Shown one piece after another: positions 23,873-32,296 of a DNA stretch of 64,000 nucleotides. A program made the position numbers and the translations under genes. A model generated the notes under the pieces. It searched no databases and had not been told where the DNA came from. It saw only the letters and a list, made by a program, of their open reading frames with translations. The stretch is from assembly GCF_008000935.1 (NCBI RefSeq), contig NZ_CP042831.1, positions 2,790,001 through 2,854,000 of the forward strand, given 5' to 3'. Position 1 is the stretch's first letter. Each line of letters starts with the position of its first letter. Origin of the DNA: Flavobacterium alkalisoli. Its GTDB lineage: Bacteria; Bacteroidota; Bacteroidia; Flavobacteriales; Flavobacteriaceae.

Positions 23873-23880
23873 AAATTCAA

Positions 23881-23911
23881 AACCCGTTTTAAGGGGCTAA
23901 AACGGGCTTGG
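23881..23911. terminator. Terminator between convergent genes
   Basis: CCCGTTTT (23883-23890) and AAAACGGG (23899-23906) form an 8-bp stem. T-rich DNA follows on the minus side, serving mainly the VOC gene. Confidence 0.65.
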
Positions 23912-23930
23912 TAAATAAAGATAAGATGTG

Positions 23931-24344
23931 TTATTCGGTTGGCATAGCGCTCATATCCATATAGAATATTTCCCATTGATGCCCGTCTAAATCTTCAAAG
24001 TTACGGTTATACATCCAATCGTAATCAATAGGTTCTTTGTATTGCCTTCCGCCTGCAGCAAAAGCTTTTTGTAACAGGGCGTCTACCTCTTCACGGCTGT
24101 TTACCAAAAGTGATGTAATAAGCTCCGTTGTTTTTTTGGTGTCGGCTATCTCTTTGGTTATAAAGGTACTAAAATACTTTTCTGTAAGCAGCATAGCAAA
24201 AATATTTTCGCCAATTATCATACAGGTTGCATTTTCGTTCGTAAACTGAGCGTTAAAGGTAAAGCCGATTTTGGTAAAGAATTCAATGGATTTGTTTAGG
24301 TCCTTTACCGGAAGATTCACGAAAATTTGGTTCACTTTAGTCAT
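23931..24344 (-). CDS. VOC-family protein (glyoxalase/bleomycin-resistance fold)
   Basis: The 137-residue protein has the paired beta-alpha-beta-beta-beta repeats of the vicinal-oxygen-chelate fold. IFVNLPVKDLNKSIEFFTKIGF opens the first half and YNRNFEDLDGHQWEIFYMD closes the second, with the conserved D-x-x-GH-x-W/x-E metal-ligand motif near the end. Members include lactoylglutathione lyases and dioxygenase-like enzymes; the specific reaction cannot be told. It is cytosolic and a single-gene unit. Confidence 0.87.
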   Translation of the reverse strand: MTKVNQIFVNLPVKDLNKSIEFFTKIGFTFNAQFTNENATCMIIGENIFAMLLTEKYFSTFITKEIADTKKTTELITSLLVNSREEVDALLQKAFAAGGRQYKEPIDYDWMYNRNFEDLDGHQWEIFYMDMSAMPTE

Positions 24345-24493
24345 AACTATTCGTTTTTTGATTTGTATATCACAAATTTATAAACGAATTGTTAAACCAA
24401 AGGTGTGTAAACACGACAACCTAAGGGGTAAATCAGGACGATGTTTATTATTAAGTGTTCAGTATACAGTAATCAGTCTACTTGCTACTGGAA

Positions 24494-24877
24494 TTAAAGA
24501 ACCAAATCCTCAAAAAGGCGCTGGGTTAGTTTTTCCATATCTAAACAAAAGCCGGGATGTGGCCTTGATGTTTGTATAACCGAACTGCGCACAGCCGTTA
24601 ACCACCTGAAACGCTCATCGGGTTCCATTAGGGCAATAGGGCCACCGTCTTTAGCGCCGCGGGCTATCTTTTCAAACGATTCAAGGTTTTGTTTAATCTG
24701 TTCTATATCTGCTTCAGGAGAAAGCATAAGTATTTTTTGTTCGGCTACAGTGAATAGCATTTTTACAAATTTTTGCCTTTTGCAAAACACTATCACCCCT
24801 GCATTGATGAACTCTTCGCGTTCCACTCTGGGAACTACGCGAATTACGGCATATTCATATAGGTATTTATCTTGCAT
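24494..24877 (-). CDS. DUF3037 protein (partner of HipA-like kinase)
   Basis: This 127-residue soluble protein matches DUF3037. It opens with YEYAVIRVVPRVEREEFINAGVIVFC, followed by LFTVAEQKILMLSPEAD and closes with RFRWLTAVRSSVIQTSRPHPG. The family has no known function but is repeatedly encoded next to HipA-like kinases. Its start overlaps the 3' end of the kinase gene by 11 bases on the same strand, implying translational coupling and a joint task. No DNA-binding motif is visible, so it is not a HipB-type antitoxin in the usual sense. Confidence 0.8.
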   Translation of the reverse strand: MQDKYLYEYAVIRVVPRVEREEFINAGVIVFCKRQKFVKMLFTVAEQKILMLSPEADIEQIKQNLESFEKIARGAKDGGPIALMEPDERFRWLTAVRSSVIQTSRPHPGFCLDMEKLTQRLFEDLVL

Positions 24878-25649
24878 TTTTGGCCTGATTTACAAAAATA
24901 TCACTGTTTTCTAATCTCGTTAAAAGAAACTGCGTATACACTTCGCGCACCTGTTCCGGCTCAAGGTCGTTATCCTGCCAGTCCATCCACTCGGCTGGGA
25001 TAAGTGCTGTAATAGAGCGTATTTTCTCTTCGTTAAGCAGGGCTTTGTACTCGGCATTCACTTCGTCCAGTTTTGTAGCCTGTGGCAGCAACACATGGTC
25101 TTTAATAAGTGCAAACGGAGTAACCGCCGCAGCCTGGGGATCGTTAAACGAATGGTGGAAATATAATGATGCACCGTGGTCTATAAGCCACAGCTCTTTA
25201 TGCCATATAAGCATGTTTGTATTGCGGAAAGTACGGTCTACATTAGTAATATAAGCATCCAGCCACACAATTTGCGAAGCCATTTTTTCGTCTACCGTAG
25301 TAACAACAGGATCGAAATTTATAGCTCCCGAAAGAAAATGCAGCGCAAGGTTAAGCCCCTGACTGAATTGTAACAGGTCCTGAATTTCCTCGTCGGCTTC
25401 GGTACGGCCAAAGGCTTCATCCAGGTTGGCAAAAACCAGTTCGGGTACTGGTAAGCCCAGTAAGCGTGCCATTTCACCGCCTATAAGTTCGGCAATAAGG
25501 GCTTTGGTACCGTGTCCGGCACCGCGAAATTTAAGTACATATTTAAAATCGTCGTCGGCTTCTGCAATGGCAGGAAGCGAACCGCCCTCACGCAATGGGG
25601 TTACATAACGCATTACGTTTACAGTACGCAAATGTGGTGTTTTGCTCAT
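24867..25649 (-). CDS. HipA-like kinase-fold protein
   Basis: This 260-residue protein is about half the length of classical HipA and matches the stand-alone HipA-like kinase group. Candidate catalytic residues are Lys40 (YVLKFRG) in the N-lobe, Asp138 and Asn143/Asn145 in NVDRTFRNTNML (catalytic loop), and Asp157 in LWLIDHG (DFG equivalent). HipA in E. coli phosphorylates GltX to halt growth; the target here is unknown. It is co-encoded with DUF3037 (11-base overlap) and lacks a HipB gene. It is cytosolic. Confidence 0.82.
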   Translation of the reverse strand: MSKTPHLRTVNVMRYVTPLREGGSLPAIAEADDDFKYVLKFRGAGHGTKALIAELIGGEMARLLGLPVPELVFANLDEAFGRTEADEEIQDLLQFSQGLNLALHFLSGAINFDPVVTTVDEKMASQIVWLDAYITNVDRTFRNTNMLIWHKELWLIDHGASLYFHHSFNDPQAAAVTPFALIKDHVLLPQATKLDEVNAEYKALLNEEKIRSITALIPAEWMDWQDNDLEPEQVREVYTQFLLTRLENSDIFVNQAKNAR

Positions 25650-25711
25650 GGTTACTAATTACAGCTTTTACACAGCAGTTTTATGCCGTAAAAATAGGGA
25701 AATTTTACAGG

Positions 25712-26263
25712 TTACAGCGTAGGTATGGCCGCCGGATACCAGTTTTTGTTTTCAAGGAAAGAAATTATATCATTAAAACCCTGTGGTGTTACTTCTTCTT
25801 TTGAGATTAGGTAAGCAGGAGTAAACGACGTATTAAAGTAAAGAAGTACATAGTTTTTTTTGATAACCTTAAATCCTGTACAGTTGTCCCAATTAAGGAT
25901 TACGGAAATTCCGGCAGACTCATAATGAAAGGCTTCTTTATTGAACTCCACTATGGCAATAGTGTTTTTGTTTTTTTGGATTGCCGACTCAATATAGCGA
26001 TATTGTTTTTTCCTGTTTCGGCTTATGTTTATGTAATGACTAGAGCAGTTAATAAACAAGTGTATGCCCACTGCTATAAAAAGATATCCTGACATAGCTA
26101 CCGTAAGCCCCGAAGCCAGAAACCATATCCCTATAATAGTAATTAATATAGCCTGTACCATTAACAGGTGGGTGTTTCTTATTCTGGTATACCAAATGTG
26201 GTTAAATACGTTTATTGTTTTTTCCTTGTAAAGTGTAGGGTTAAAAGGGATTTCAAATTTCAT
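25712..26263 (-). CDS. YcxB-like membrane protein
   Basis: The 183-residue protein has two adjacent transmembrane helices (about residues 32-54 and 56-74). The C-terminal soluble domain resembles the YcxB-like C-terminal domain, with ISVILNWDNCTGFKVIKKNY and LLYFNTSFTPAYLISKEEV. The function of the family is unknown. It has no close co-directional neighbour downstream and a 227-base divergent gap upstream containing a large palindrome at 26395-26423. Confidence 0.7.
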   Translation of the reverse strand: MKFEIPFNPTLYKEKTINVFNHIWYTRIRNTHLLMVQAILITIIGIWFLASGLTVAMSGYLFIAVGIHLFINCSSHYINISRNRKKQYRYIESAIQKNKNTIAIVEFNKEAFHYESAGISVILNWDNCTGFKVIKKNYVLLYFNTSFTPAYLISKEEVTPQGFNDIISFLENKNWYPAAIPTL

Positions 26264-26394
26264 TTATATATAGCGTGGTTTGGCGTAAATATAAAGAATG
26301 TTTTGGTTTTCGGACTACTTGTAAGAAAGGTGTTTATTATAGATTGGGAAGAAATATGTACTTGTATTTTTATTTAACTGATTGATATAGGCAT

Positions 26395-26423
26395 AATTAC
26401 CTGTTTTTAAAAAACAGGTAATT
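26395..26423. repeat. 29-bp near-perfect palindrome in divergent intergenic region
   Basis: AATTACCTG-TTTTTAAAAAA-CAGGTAATT has 14-base arms around one extra A. It lies upstream of both flanking genes, so a terminator role is not obvious; an operator or an element boundary is possible. Confidence 0.7.
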
Positions 26424-26490
26424 ATACTCTTTTTTCTTAAAATAATGATTACTACGTTTATCCGATTAATAACCCCAAAAATAAAGATAG

Positions 26491-27714
26491 ATGGAAAAAT
26501 TTAGAAAAAAATCATTCACTTTTGACGATGTTTCAGATCAGGATGTAGGAGTTAAAGTTTCCGAGGTATTGGAACTGGTTTTAAATCATAAATCATATGA
26601 CGAATTTTACAAGTTACTAGAAATTGATACAATAAAAGATGATTTTATATCAATTCCTGGTGCTAAAAAATTAGTAGAAACAATGAGGATTGTTAATGCT
26701 AAATTTGAAAAATTTGATTTAGAATCAACTTATAATAATTTAGAGTTTGATACTACAGATGGTTTCAAAATTACTTTTAAAAATATTGAAAACGAAGAAA
26801 TCAATCAATTAACAAGTAGTGATGAATTTACTGCTGTACCCATCTATTCTGCTCAAGCAGATTTTTTATCAGGTTTATTTAGTATGGAAAAATATGCAAA
26901 TAAACTTATGGATAATGGGCACAATGATTTAGTACAATATAACTTAAATAGAGTAAAATCTATTTATGAAAGTAGTGATAATAAAGCAAAAAAATATAGA
27001 GTTTTATTAGATAATGAAGGGAATTATTTTTTAAGAGCTATTACTTCTAAAAGATATTATGATTATAATAATAATATAGCAGTATTTATAGGTTTAATAA
27101 CACTGCACAAAGAAATGCTATCATCAAAAAATAAATTTATCGTTCAAAGATGTGAATATAATGAGTCTTATGTGAGAACTTACTTTGAAAGTTTAGAGGA
27201 AAAAGAATTGCCTAATGTTGGTTATATCAATAATATTATTGAGGTTTCAAATGATGAAGTAAAAAGAGAGGCTATGAGGTTTTCTACGGTAATTTCTTTG
27301 TCTTATGTTTCAAAAGAAGACAAGAATATTAGTTTATTTATTAAACCACAGAGAACAAAGTCTACAATTTTATCTATTAAACATAATGAACTTCCTCAGA
27401 CAGCTTTTGAAAATTTAGCGATGTTAGTAAATTATAAAGAAGTACAAAATGAACTTTTTGAAGATTTAAAAAAGATTGGAGAAATAAAAAAACCTGACCA
27501 AATAAAACATATAATTCGTGATAAGATAAATAGAGCAAGGGCAGGAGAATTAAAGAGTAGTAAAAATAATATTTTAAGTGAGTTAACTACTCAGGTAAAA
27601 ACAATAACTGAATTATTAGAGTTATTAAATAAGATTGAATTGTTAACGGAAGATATAGATTCAAAAGAGTATTTAAGATATATTATATATGAGGCATTGG
27701 TTTATAGAAAATAA
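26491..27714 (+). CDS. Orphan protein of unknown function, very AT-rich
   Basis: This 407-residue soluble, charged protein has no signal peptide or membrane segment. No family is firmly recognised. The central part (YRVLLDNEGNYFLRAITSKR, about residues 169-188) faintly recalls DUF932-type phage/plasmid proteins, and the C-terminus has a helical, leucine-rich stretch (ITELLELLNKIELLTEDI). Composition differs sharply from its neighbours: 14 G/C in 60 bases at 27061-27120 against 34 in 60 at 28321-28380 in the adjacent kinase gene. Codons favour AAT, AAA, TTA and ATA. It ends one base before the convergent kinase stop. The signs point to recent acquisition. Confidence 0.7.
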   Translation: MEKFRKKSFTFDDVSDQDVGVKVSEVLELVLNHKSYDEFYKLLEIDTIKDDFISIPGAKKLVETMRIVNAKFEKFDLESTYNNLEFDTTDGFKITFKNIENEEINQLTSSDEFTAVPIYSAQADFLSGLFSMEKYANKLMDNGHNDLVQYNLNRVKSIYESSDNKAKKYRVLLDNEGNYFLRAITSKRYYDYNNNIAVFIGLITLHKEMLSSKNKFIVQRCEYNESYVRTYFESLEEKELPNVGYINNIIEVSNDEVKREAMRFSTVISLSYVSKEDKNISLFIKPQRTKSTILSIKHNELPQTAFENLAMLVNYKEVQNELFEDLKKIGEIKKPDQIKHIIRDKINRARAGELKSSKNNILSELTTQVKTITELLELLNKIELLTEDIDSKEYLRYIIYEALVYRK

Positions 27715-27715
27715 A

Positions 27716-29098
27716 CTACCTCAAAAACAACCTAACCGTAGTACCTTTTTCCTCTTTGCTGTAAATATCTATGGCAATACCTAACAGCAGGCAAAGGCGT
27801 TTTACTATAGAAAGCCCCAGCCCTGTACCCTTTATGTTACTGTGTTCGGTAGCTTTAGAACGGTAAAACTGGTTAAAGATCTTTTGCAGGTCCTGTGCCG
27901 GTATACCCATACCGGTATCGGTAATGGTAATAACCGTTCCGTCGTTTTCACTAAGGGATACAGTTATCCTGCCGTTATCGGGGGAATACTTTATGGCGTT
28001 AGAGATAAGGTTGTTTACCACTATAGACAGCAGGTATTCGTCGGTTTCATAATAATAGTCCTTATCAAACTGGGTAACTACCTGTATGTTCTTGTCCTTA
28101 ATGGTTAGCGAATAGCGGGTAAGCGTATCCAGCAGTACCGGGTTTAGGTACACGTTCTCAACCTTAACAGATTGTTTTTGGTTTTCAAAACGCGCCAGTA
28201 AAAGTAACTGGTCTACCAGGTGATTAAGTCGGTTTACCTCGCTTATGCAAAAGTTTATTTTTTCTTCATATTCCTCACGATCACGAGGCTTACGTATAAG
28301 CACTTCCAGTGTACCTTTAATAACAGCCAGGGGAGTGCGCAGTTCGTGCGAGGCATCGCCCGTAAACTGTTTCTCCCTTTCTATGGCACTTTGTATGCGG
28401 TCCAGCAGGTCGTTTATGGTTTGTGAAAGTTCATAGAGTTCGTCCTTATTTGGTGGTAACGGAATACGTGAGGTAAGGTTATCTTTTGTAATATCGTTTG
28501 ACGTACTCATTATAGAGGCTACAGGCTTAATGCTGCGTCCCGCAATAAAACGTGCTATTAAAAACAATACGATAAGCACCAGGGGATAGGCAGACCAAAG
28601 TATCCTGCTAAGGTTGTTAAGTACCATGGCAGCATCTTCCAGCGGAGCAGCAACCAACAGGTATCCTACAATTTCGTTTTGATAGGTAATAGGTACCTCA
28701 AACTGCCTTACCGATTTGTGTTCCAGCCAGGTATCATAATGAATAGTCTTTTTACAAAGGTGCTTTGCTTCAAGGTGGGATTCCTTTAGGTTGGGCGATT
28801 TATCGGTAGAGTTACCTTCTGGATCTACAAACTCAATAAAAATAGGATTGATGTCGAGTGTGTTGTGTTCCTTTTCCTTCCACTCGTGTACATCGTGTAT
28901 GGCAAAACCGTCGGCAGAAATATCAATCTCGGTCATCAGGTCGGCAACCTCAATGCTAAGATCCCTTTCCACATCGTTATAAACGCTTTTGCGAACGGTA
29001 AAGTAAATAACCACAAATACGGCAAAAACAAGCAGTGCCGTACTTACTATATAGTAAATGGCAATCCTGTTACGAAAAGAAAACGAAATGTTTTTCAC
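27716..29098 (-). CDS. Sensor histidine kinase of the DUF3570/ApbE operon (GTG start)
   Basis: This 460-residue kinase has TM1 (about residues 13-35), a periplasmic sensor of about 130 residues, TM2 (168-188), HAMP, HisKA with His251 in GDASHELRTPLA, and an HATPase domain (NLISNAIKYSP, TDTGMGI, GTGLGLSIV). The start is the GTG at 29098; an in-frame stop at 29117-29119 leaves no ATG upstream. The sensor has one Cys (Cys115, in KHLCKKTIHYD) and several His, so redox or metal sensing is possible but unproven. It is the last gene of the six-gene operon, 18 bases after the response regulator. Confidence 0.92.
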   Translation of the reverse strand: MKNISFSFRNRIAIYYIVSTALLVFAVFVVIYFTVRKSVYNDVERDLSIEVADLMTEIDISADGFAIHDVHEWKEKEHNTLDINPIFIEFVDPEGNSTDKSPNLKESHLEAKHLCKKTIHYDTWLEHKSVRQFEVPITYQNEIVGYLLVAAPLEDAAMVLNNLSRILWSAYPLVLIVLFLIARFIAGRSIKPVASIMSTSNDITKDNLTSRIPLPPNKDELYELSQTINDLLDRIQSAIEREKQFTGDASHELRTPLAVIKGTLEVLIRKPRDREEYEEKINFCISEVNRLNHLVDQLLLLARFENQKQSVKVENVYLNPVLLDTLTRYSLTIKDKNIQVVTQFDKDYYYETDEYLLSIVVNNLISNAIKYSPDNGRITVSLSENDGTVITITDTGMGIPAQDLQKIFNQFYRSKATEHSNIKGTGLGLSIVKRLCLLLGIAIDIYSKEEKGTTVRLFLR

Positions 29099-29116
29099 CC
29101 TACCGTTATTTAGCGG

Positions 29117-29779
29117 TTAATCTTCTGCAATATAGCCTATTCCGCGTACCGTTTTTATAAAGTCGTCCTCTTTTTTAAGATTCAGCTTTTTACGAATAGC
29201 ATTTATAAAAACATCTATTACACCGGTATCATATTCAAAATGAATGTCCCACACATCCTGAATAATATCCTGACGGCTGCATACATTGCCTTTGTTCTTA
29301 ATAAGATAGGCCAATAGGTCGTATTCCCTTTGGGTTAGGGCAACCTCTTCGTTGTTATGCCAAACCTGATGTTTGTTTTGTATAATACGGGTATTGCGTA
29401 TGCTTAGTTCGTTATTGCCTTCGTTGTAACGGAAATGTATTTTAATGCGTTCTACCAGTTCCTGAAAACTGAAGGGTTTTTTAATATAATCGTTAGCGCC
29501 TGCCTTTAGCCCTTCAATGGTTTCCTGTACGGTATCTTTTGCCGTTAGGAATATAATAGGGGTTCTGGTATCGGTGGCCCTTATGGCACGGCATACTTCT
29601 ATACCTGTATAGCCGGGCATCATCCAGTCTAGCAATATAAGGTCGGGTTTTTGTTTAGAAGCCATATCATAGGCTTCCTTACCGTTTGCAGCTGTTATTA
29701 TATCATAGCCTTCTTCCTCAAGTCCCTGCTTAAGGAATCCGGTAATTCCCTTTTCATCTTCTGCTATAAGAATCTTCAT
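29117..29779 (-). CDS. OmpR-family response regulator
   Basis: This 220-residue regulator has an N-terminal receiver (phospho-Asp51 in LILLDWMMPGYTG, Thr in IFLTAKD, Lys in YIKKPFSF) and a C-terminal winged-helix domain (LTQREYDLLAYLIKNKG, DVFINAIRKKL, IKTVRGIGYIAED). The layout is the CusR/PcoR subgroup of OmpR-type regulators, often linked to metal stress. It is cognate to the kinase encoded 18 bases downstream and starts three bases after the DUF3570 gene, so it probably autoregulates the whole operon. Confidence 0.93.
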   Translation of the reverse strand: MKILIAEDEKGITGFLKQGLEEEGYDIITAANGKEAYDMASKQKPDLILLDWMMPGYTGIEVCRAIRATDTRTPIIFLTAKDTVQETIEGLKAGANDYIKKPFSFQELVERIKIHFRYNEGNNELSIRNTRIIQNKHQVWHNNEEVALTQREYDLLAYLIKNKGNVCSRQDIIQDVWDIHFEYDTGVIDVFINAIRKKLNLKKEDDFIKTVRGIGYIAED

Positions 29780-29782
29780 GTT

Positions 29783-31099
29783 TTACTGCTGTACGAATTT
29801 GATACCGAAAGATACAATATTTGCGTCTAAACCGTCGCTGCGCGTGTAATGGTTATAGCGAAGGTCGATGTTTTTAATACCAAAGCCCCATATTCTTGCT
29901 GCGGCAAATATATCGGTATAGCTTACGCCAAAACCGTATTGTTGTGCGTTGAATGTAGAAAGGTCATAATCGCTGGTATAGTATACTTCCGTTGATAAAT
30001 GTGTATTGTAAGGGGCAAAATACTTAGACCCCTGTTGTGTATAGTATCTGTACATAGGGTATACGGTAAACCTGTCGTTAAGTTTAACCGGAAGCTCTAT
30101 GTTAGCCGTGTGGGATGATAATCCCCAGTCATCTGTATAATATCGATAGTAGGTGCGAACCACCAGCCACTGGTTTATATAATAGTTTAGTCGGGCACCA
30201 ACAGGTATCTTAAATCGATTATCCGGTAGCCTTTCTATATCATCTGCCAAATGAAACTCATTAATAAAGGAGTCGGCAACATCAGCAAAATAAACCCTTT
30301 GGTAAGGAGTTGACAGTAATCCCTGCTGATAAAGGATATCGGCAAATAGGGAGAACTGCATTTTTTTTGTTGCTACCTGAGAGAAGCTAAAGGATAGGGA
30401 ATAGGAGTTCCTGTTCTTTTTGCTGTGAGGAACAAACCTGTCCGGACTATAATCCTGATTTCCTGTTATGCCAAAGCGGTTAAATATACCGCCGTTAAGG
30501 TCGTAACCGTTATCGTAATAATCCTGAAGCTCTTTAGGGTAAATAGGCCTCCATTTATCAAGGTAGGCATTACCCGATACGGTAACCTCGGTATTTTTAT
30601 TGTTAAACAGCTTAGTGTAGCCACCTCCAAAACCAATGGATGAATAGTCATACTCGGTTGAACCTGATACGTGGGCATTCCAAATGCTGTTTCTGTCGTC
30701 AGAACTATGAGAATAGCCCATTACCAGCGTAGTTAGCATATCTGAAGCGGATGCTCCCGAACTTGCCTGCCACGGGCTTGGGGTATTACTGTCGAAAGGG
30801 TTAATGTTTCCTGAAGATGCCGATGAATAGGCCGAAAGCCCTGCGTCTATGGTTAATACATCATCATCGTTTAAAGGCATTGCTACTACTATGGTAGGGG
30901 TAATATCGGTAAGTTCCTCCATTCCGTTACCACCCGCAACGGCAGAGTGAATACCATCCTGCTTGTAGTAGCTCATAAGGAAGTCAACTTCCGTGCTTTC
31001 AAGTACGCGCTTTTTGTACGTAGCGGTACTATCCTGCTCCTGAGCTACTGCCAGCAGTGAAAAAAAAATTAAAAGTACTGTAAGGTATAGTGTCTTCAT
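29783..31099 (-). CDS. DUF3570 protein, probable outer-membrane beta-barrel
   Basis: The 438-residue protein has a signal peptide (MKTLYLTVLLIFFSLLAVAQ) and alternating amphipathic strands rich in Tyr, Asn and Asp to the C-terminus (IVSFGIKFVQQ), as expected of an outer-membrane beta-barrel. It matches DUF3570: VDFLMSYYKQDGIHSAVAGGNGMEEL-type opening and a loop at residues 113-120, SSGASASD. This loop resembles the S/T-G-A-S/T site that ApbE modifies with FMN in other proteins. DUF3570 genes regularly sit beside DUF4266, ApbE and thioredoxin genes, as here. The biochemical role is unknown. Confidence 0.85.
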   Translation of the reverse strand: MKTLYLTVLLIFFSLLAVAQEQDSTATYKKRVLESTEVDFLMSYYKQDGIHSAVAGGNGMEELTDITPTIVVAMPLNDDDVLTIDAGLSAYSSASSGNINPFDSNTPSPWQASSGASASDMLTTLVMGYSHSSDDRNSIWNAHVSGSTEYDYSSIGFGGGYTKLFNNKNTEVTVSGNAYLDKWRPIYPKELQDYYDNGYDLNGGIFNRFGITGNQDYSPDRFVPHSKKNRNSYSLSFSFSQVATKKMQFSLFADILYQQGLLSTPYQRVYFADVADSFINEFHLADDIERLPDNRFKIPVGARLNYYINQWLVVRTYYRYYTDDWGLSSHTANIELPVKLNDRFTVYPMYRYYTQQGSKYFAPYNTHLSTEVYYTSDYDLSTFNAQQYGFGVSYTDIFAAARIWGFGIKNIDLRYNHYTRSDGLDANIVSFGIKFVQQ

Positions 31100-31102
31100 A
31101 GA

Positions 31103-31312
31103 TTAATTACAGCCACAGCCTCCTCCTGTTTTACCTCCGTTAGCGCCGGCAGCTGCTTCTCTGTATACTTGATAGTTTGTTTCAAAACGTTCGGTAGAGC
31201 GCGCAGTAAGTTTCATCTCCGGATCGTTGATGTACTGCTTTTGGTATTCCTTTACCGAATTACAGGACTGCAAAGCAACTATTGCAAATCCAAATAATAA
31301 TATCTTTTTCAT
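31103..31312 (-). CDS. DUF4266 small lipoprotein with Gly/Cys tail
   Basis: This 69-residue lipoprotein (signal MKKILLFGFAIVALQSC, lipid Cys17) matches DUF4266. A short helical body contains NDPEMKLTARSTERFE and YREAAAGANGGK. The extreme C-terminus is GGGCGCN, with Cys66 and Cys68 separated by one Gly. The C-terminal CGC is a family hallmark and could bind a metal, form a mixed disulfide with the co-encoded thioredoxin, or carry a modification. Its start overlaps the stop of apbE by four bases, and DUF3570 follows after three bases. Confidence 0.85.
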   Translation of the reverse strand: MKKILLFGFAIVALQSCNSVKEYQKQYINDPEMKLTARSTERFETNYQVYREAAAGANGGKTGGGCGCN

Positions 31313-32295
31313 GGTTTGTATTTCTCTATATCTATATTATCAGAGGCATGTATATTTCCCTGATCGTCTACTATAATACATTCTATACCCTTAAGCTGGT
31401 TTATAAGGTTAAGGCCTGTGTCTACACCCATAACAAAAACCGATGTGGCAAGAGCATCGGCAATCTCAGTTGTTTTGGCAAATACCGAAACACTTACAAT
31501 TCCCGTTGCAGGATAACCCGTGCGCGGATCTATTATATGTGAATAACGCTTACCGTTAAACACGACATATTTTTCATAACTGCCCGATGTTTCTATGGCA
31601 CTGTCTTCCAGCGGAAACATGGCAAATACCTTGCTTTTGTTCATTGGGTTTACAATACCTACTGTCCATTTGTTTCCGTCTGGCTGCCTGCCCCAGGCGT
31701 TTATATCGCCCGATACATTTACAAGGCCCGAGGTACATCCGTTAGCATAAAGCAGTTCCTTTATCTTATCGGCTATATATCCCTGGCCAATACCGCCAAG
31801 CCCAAGCTTCATTCCTTTTTCCTTCAGATAAATAGTGTTATTCTCTTTATCCAAAATAATTTTTTGATACCCAATTCTTTCTACCGACTTTTTGATCGCT
31901 TCGGGAGAAGGCATTTCTTTCATGCTTCCGTCAAACTTCCATATTTTGTCCATAGATGCATAAGAAATGTCAAAAGCCCCATCGGTTAGCTTAGAAATCC
32001 TGATTGCTCTTTCTACAAGTGCCATCAGTTCGTCGCTAACCTTTACGGGCTTTATTCCGGCGTTATCATTAATTACCGAAATCTGCGTGGAGGGGATCCA
32101 GTCTGATATAATATTTTCAATACGTTTTACTTCTGCTACGGCAAGGTCTATATATTTATTTGCCTGCAGGGTGTCTTTTGCAACTACGGTAACCTCAAAA
32201 GGACTGCCAAGCATAGACAGTTGTCTTTTATGGGCTATCTGACCGTAACTGCTTATAAAACACAGTGTAAACAGAAGCAATAATTTGTTTTTCAT
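31309..32295 (-). CDS. apbE: FAD:protein FMN transferase ApbE
   Basis: ApbE attaches FMN covalently to Ser/Thr of exported target proteins. The start is the ATG at 32295 (MKNKLLLLFTLCFISSYGQ signal, 328 residues), two bases after the thioredoxin stop. Hallmarks are MLGSPFEVTVVA, LTDGAFDISYA, KLGLGGIGQGYIADKI, VNVSGDINAWG, SGSYEKY and HIIDPRTGYPA (Mg-binding region). No NqrC, RnfG or other classic FMN-bind target lies in the window; the closest candidate motif is in the co-encoded DUF3570 protein. Located in the periplasm. Confidence 0.93.
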   Translation of the reverse strand: MKNKLLLLFTLCFISSYGQIAHKRQLSMLGSPFEVTVVAKDTLQANKYIDLAVAEVKRIENIISDWIPSTQISVINDNAGIKPVKVSDELMALVERAIRISKLTDGAFDISYASMDKIWKFDGSMKEMPSPEAIKKSVERIGYQKIILDKENNTIYLKEKGMKLGLGGIGQGYIADKIKELLYANGCTSGLVNVSGDINAWGRQPDGNKWTVGIVNPMNKSKVFAMFPLEDSAIETSGSYEKYVVFNGKRYSHIIDPRTGYPATGIVSVSVFAKTTEIADALATSVFVMGVDTGLNLINQLKGIECIIVDDQGNIHASDNIDIEKYKP

Positions 32296-32296
32296 G

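Noticed and set aside
24420-24490. Short CAGTATACAGTAATCAGTC-type repetition before the DUF3037 gene
   Set aside because: Too short and degenerate to support a CRISPR or satellite repeat; probably a decayed simple repeat.
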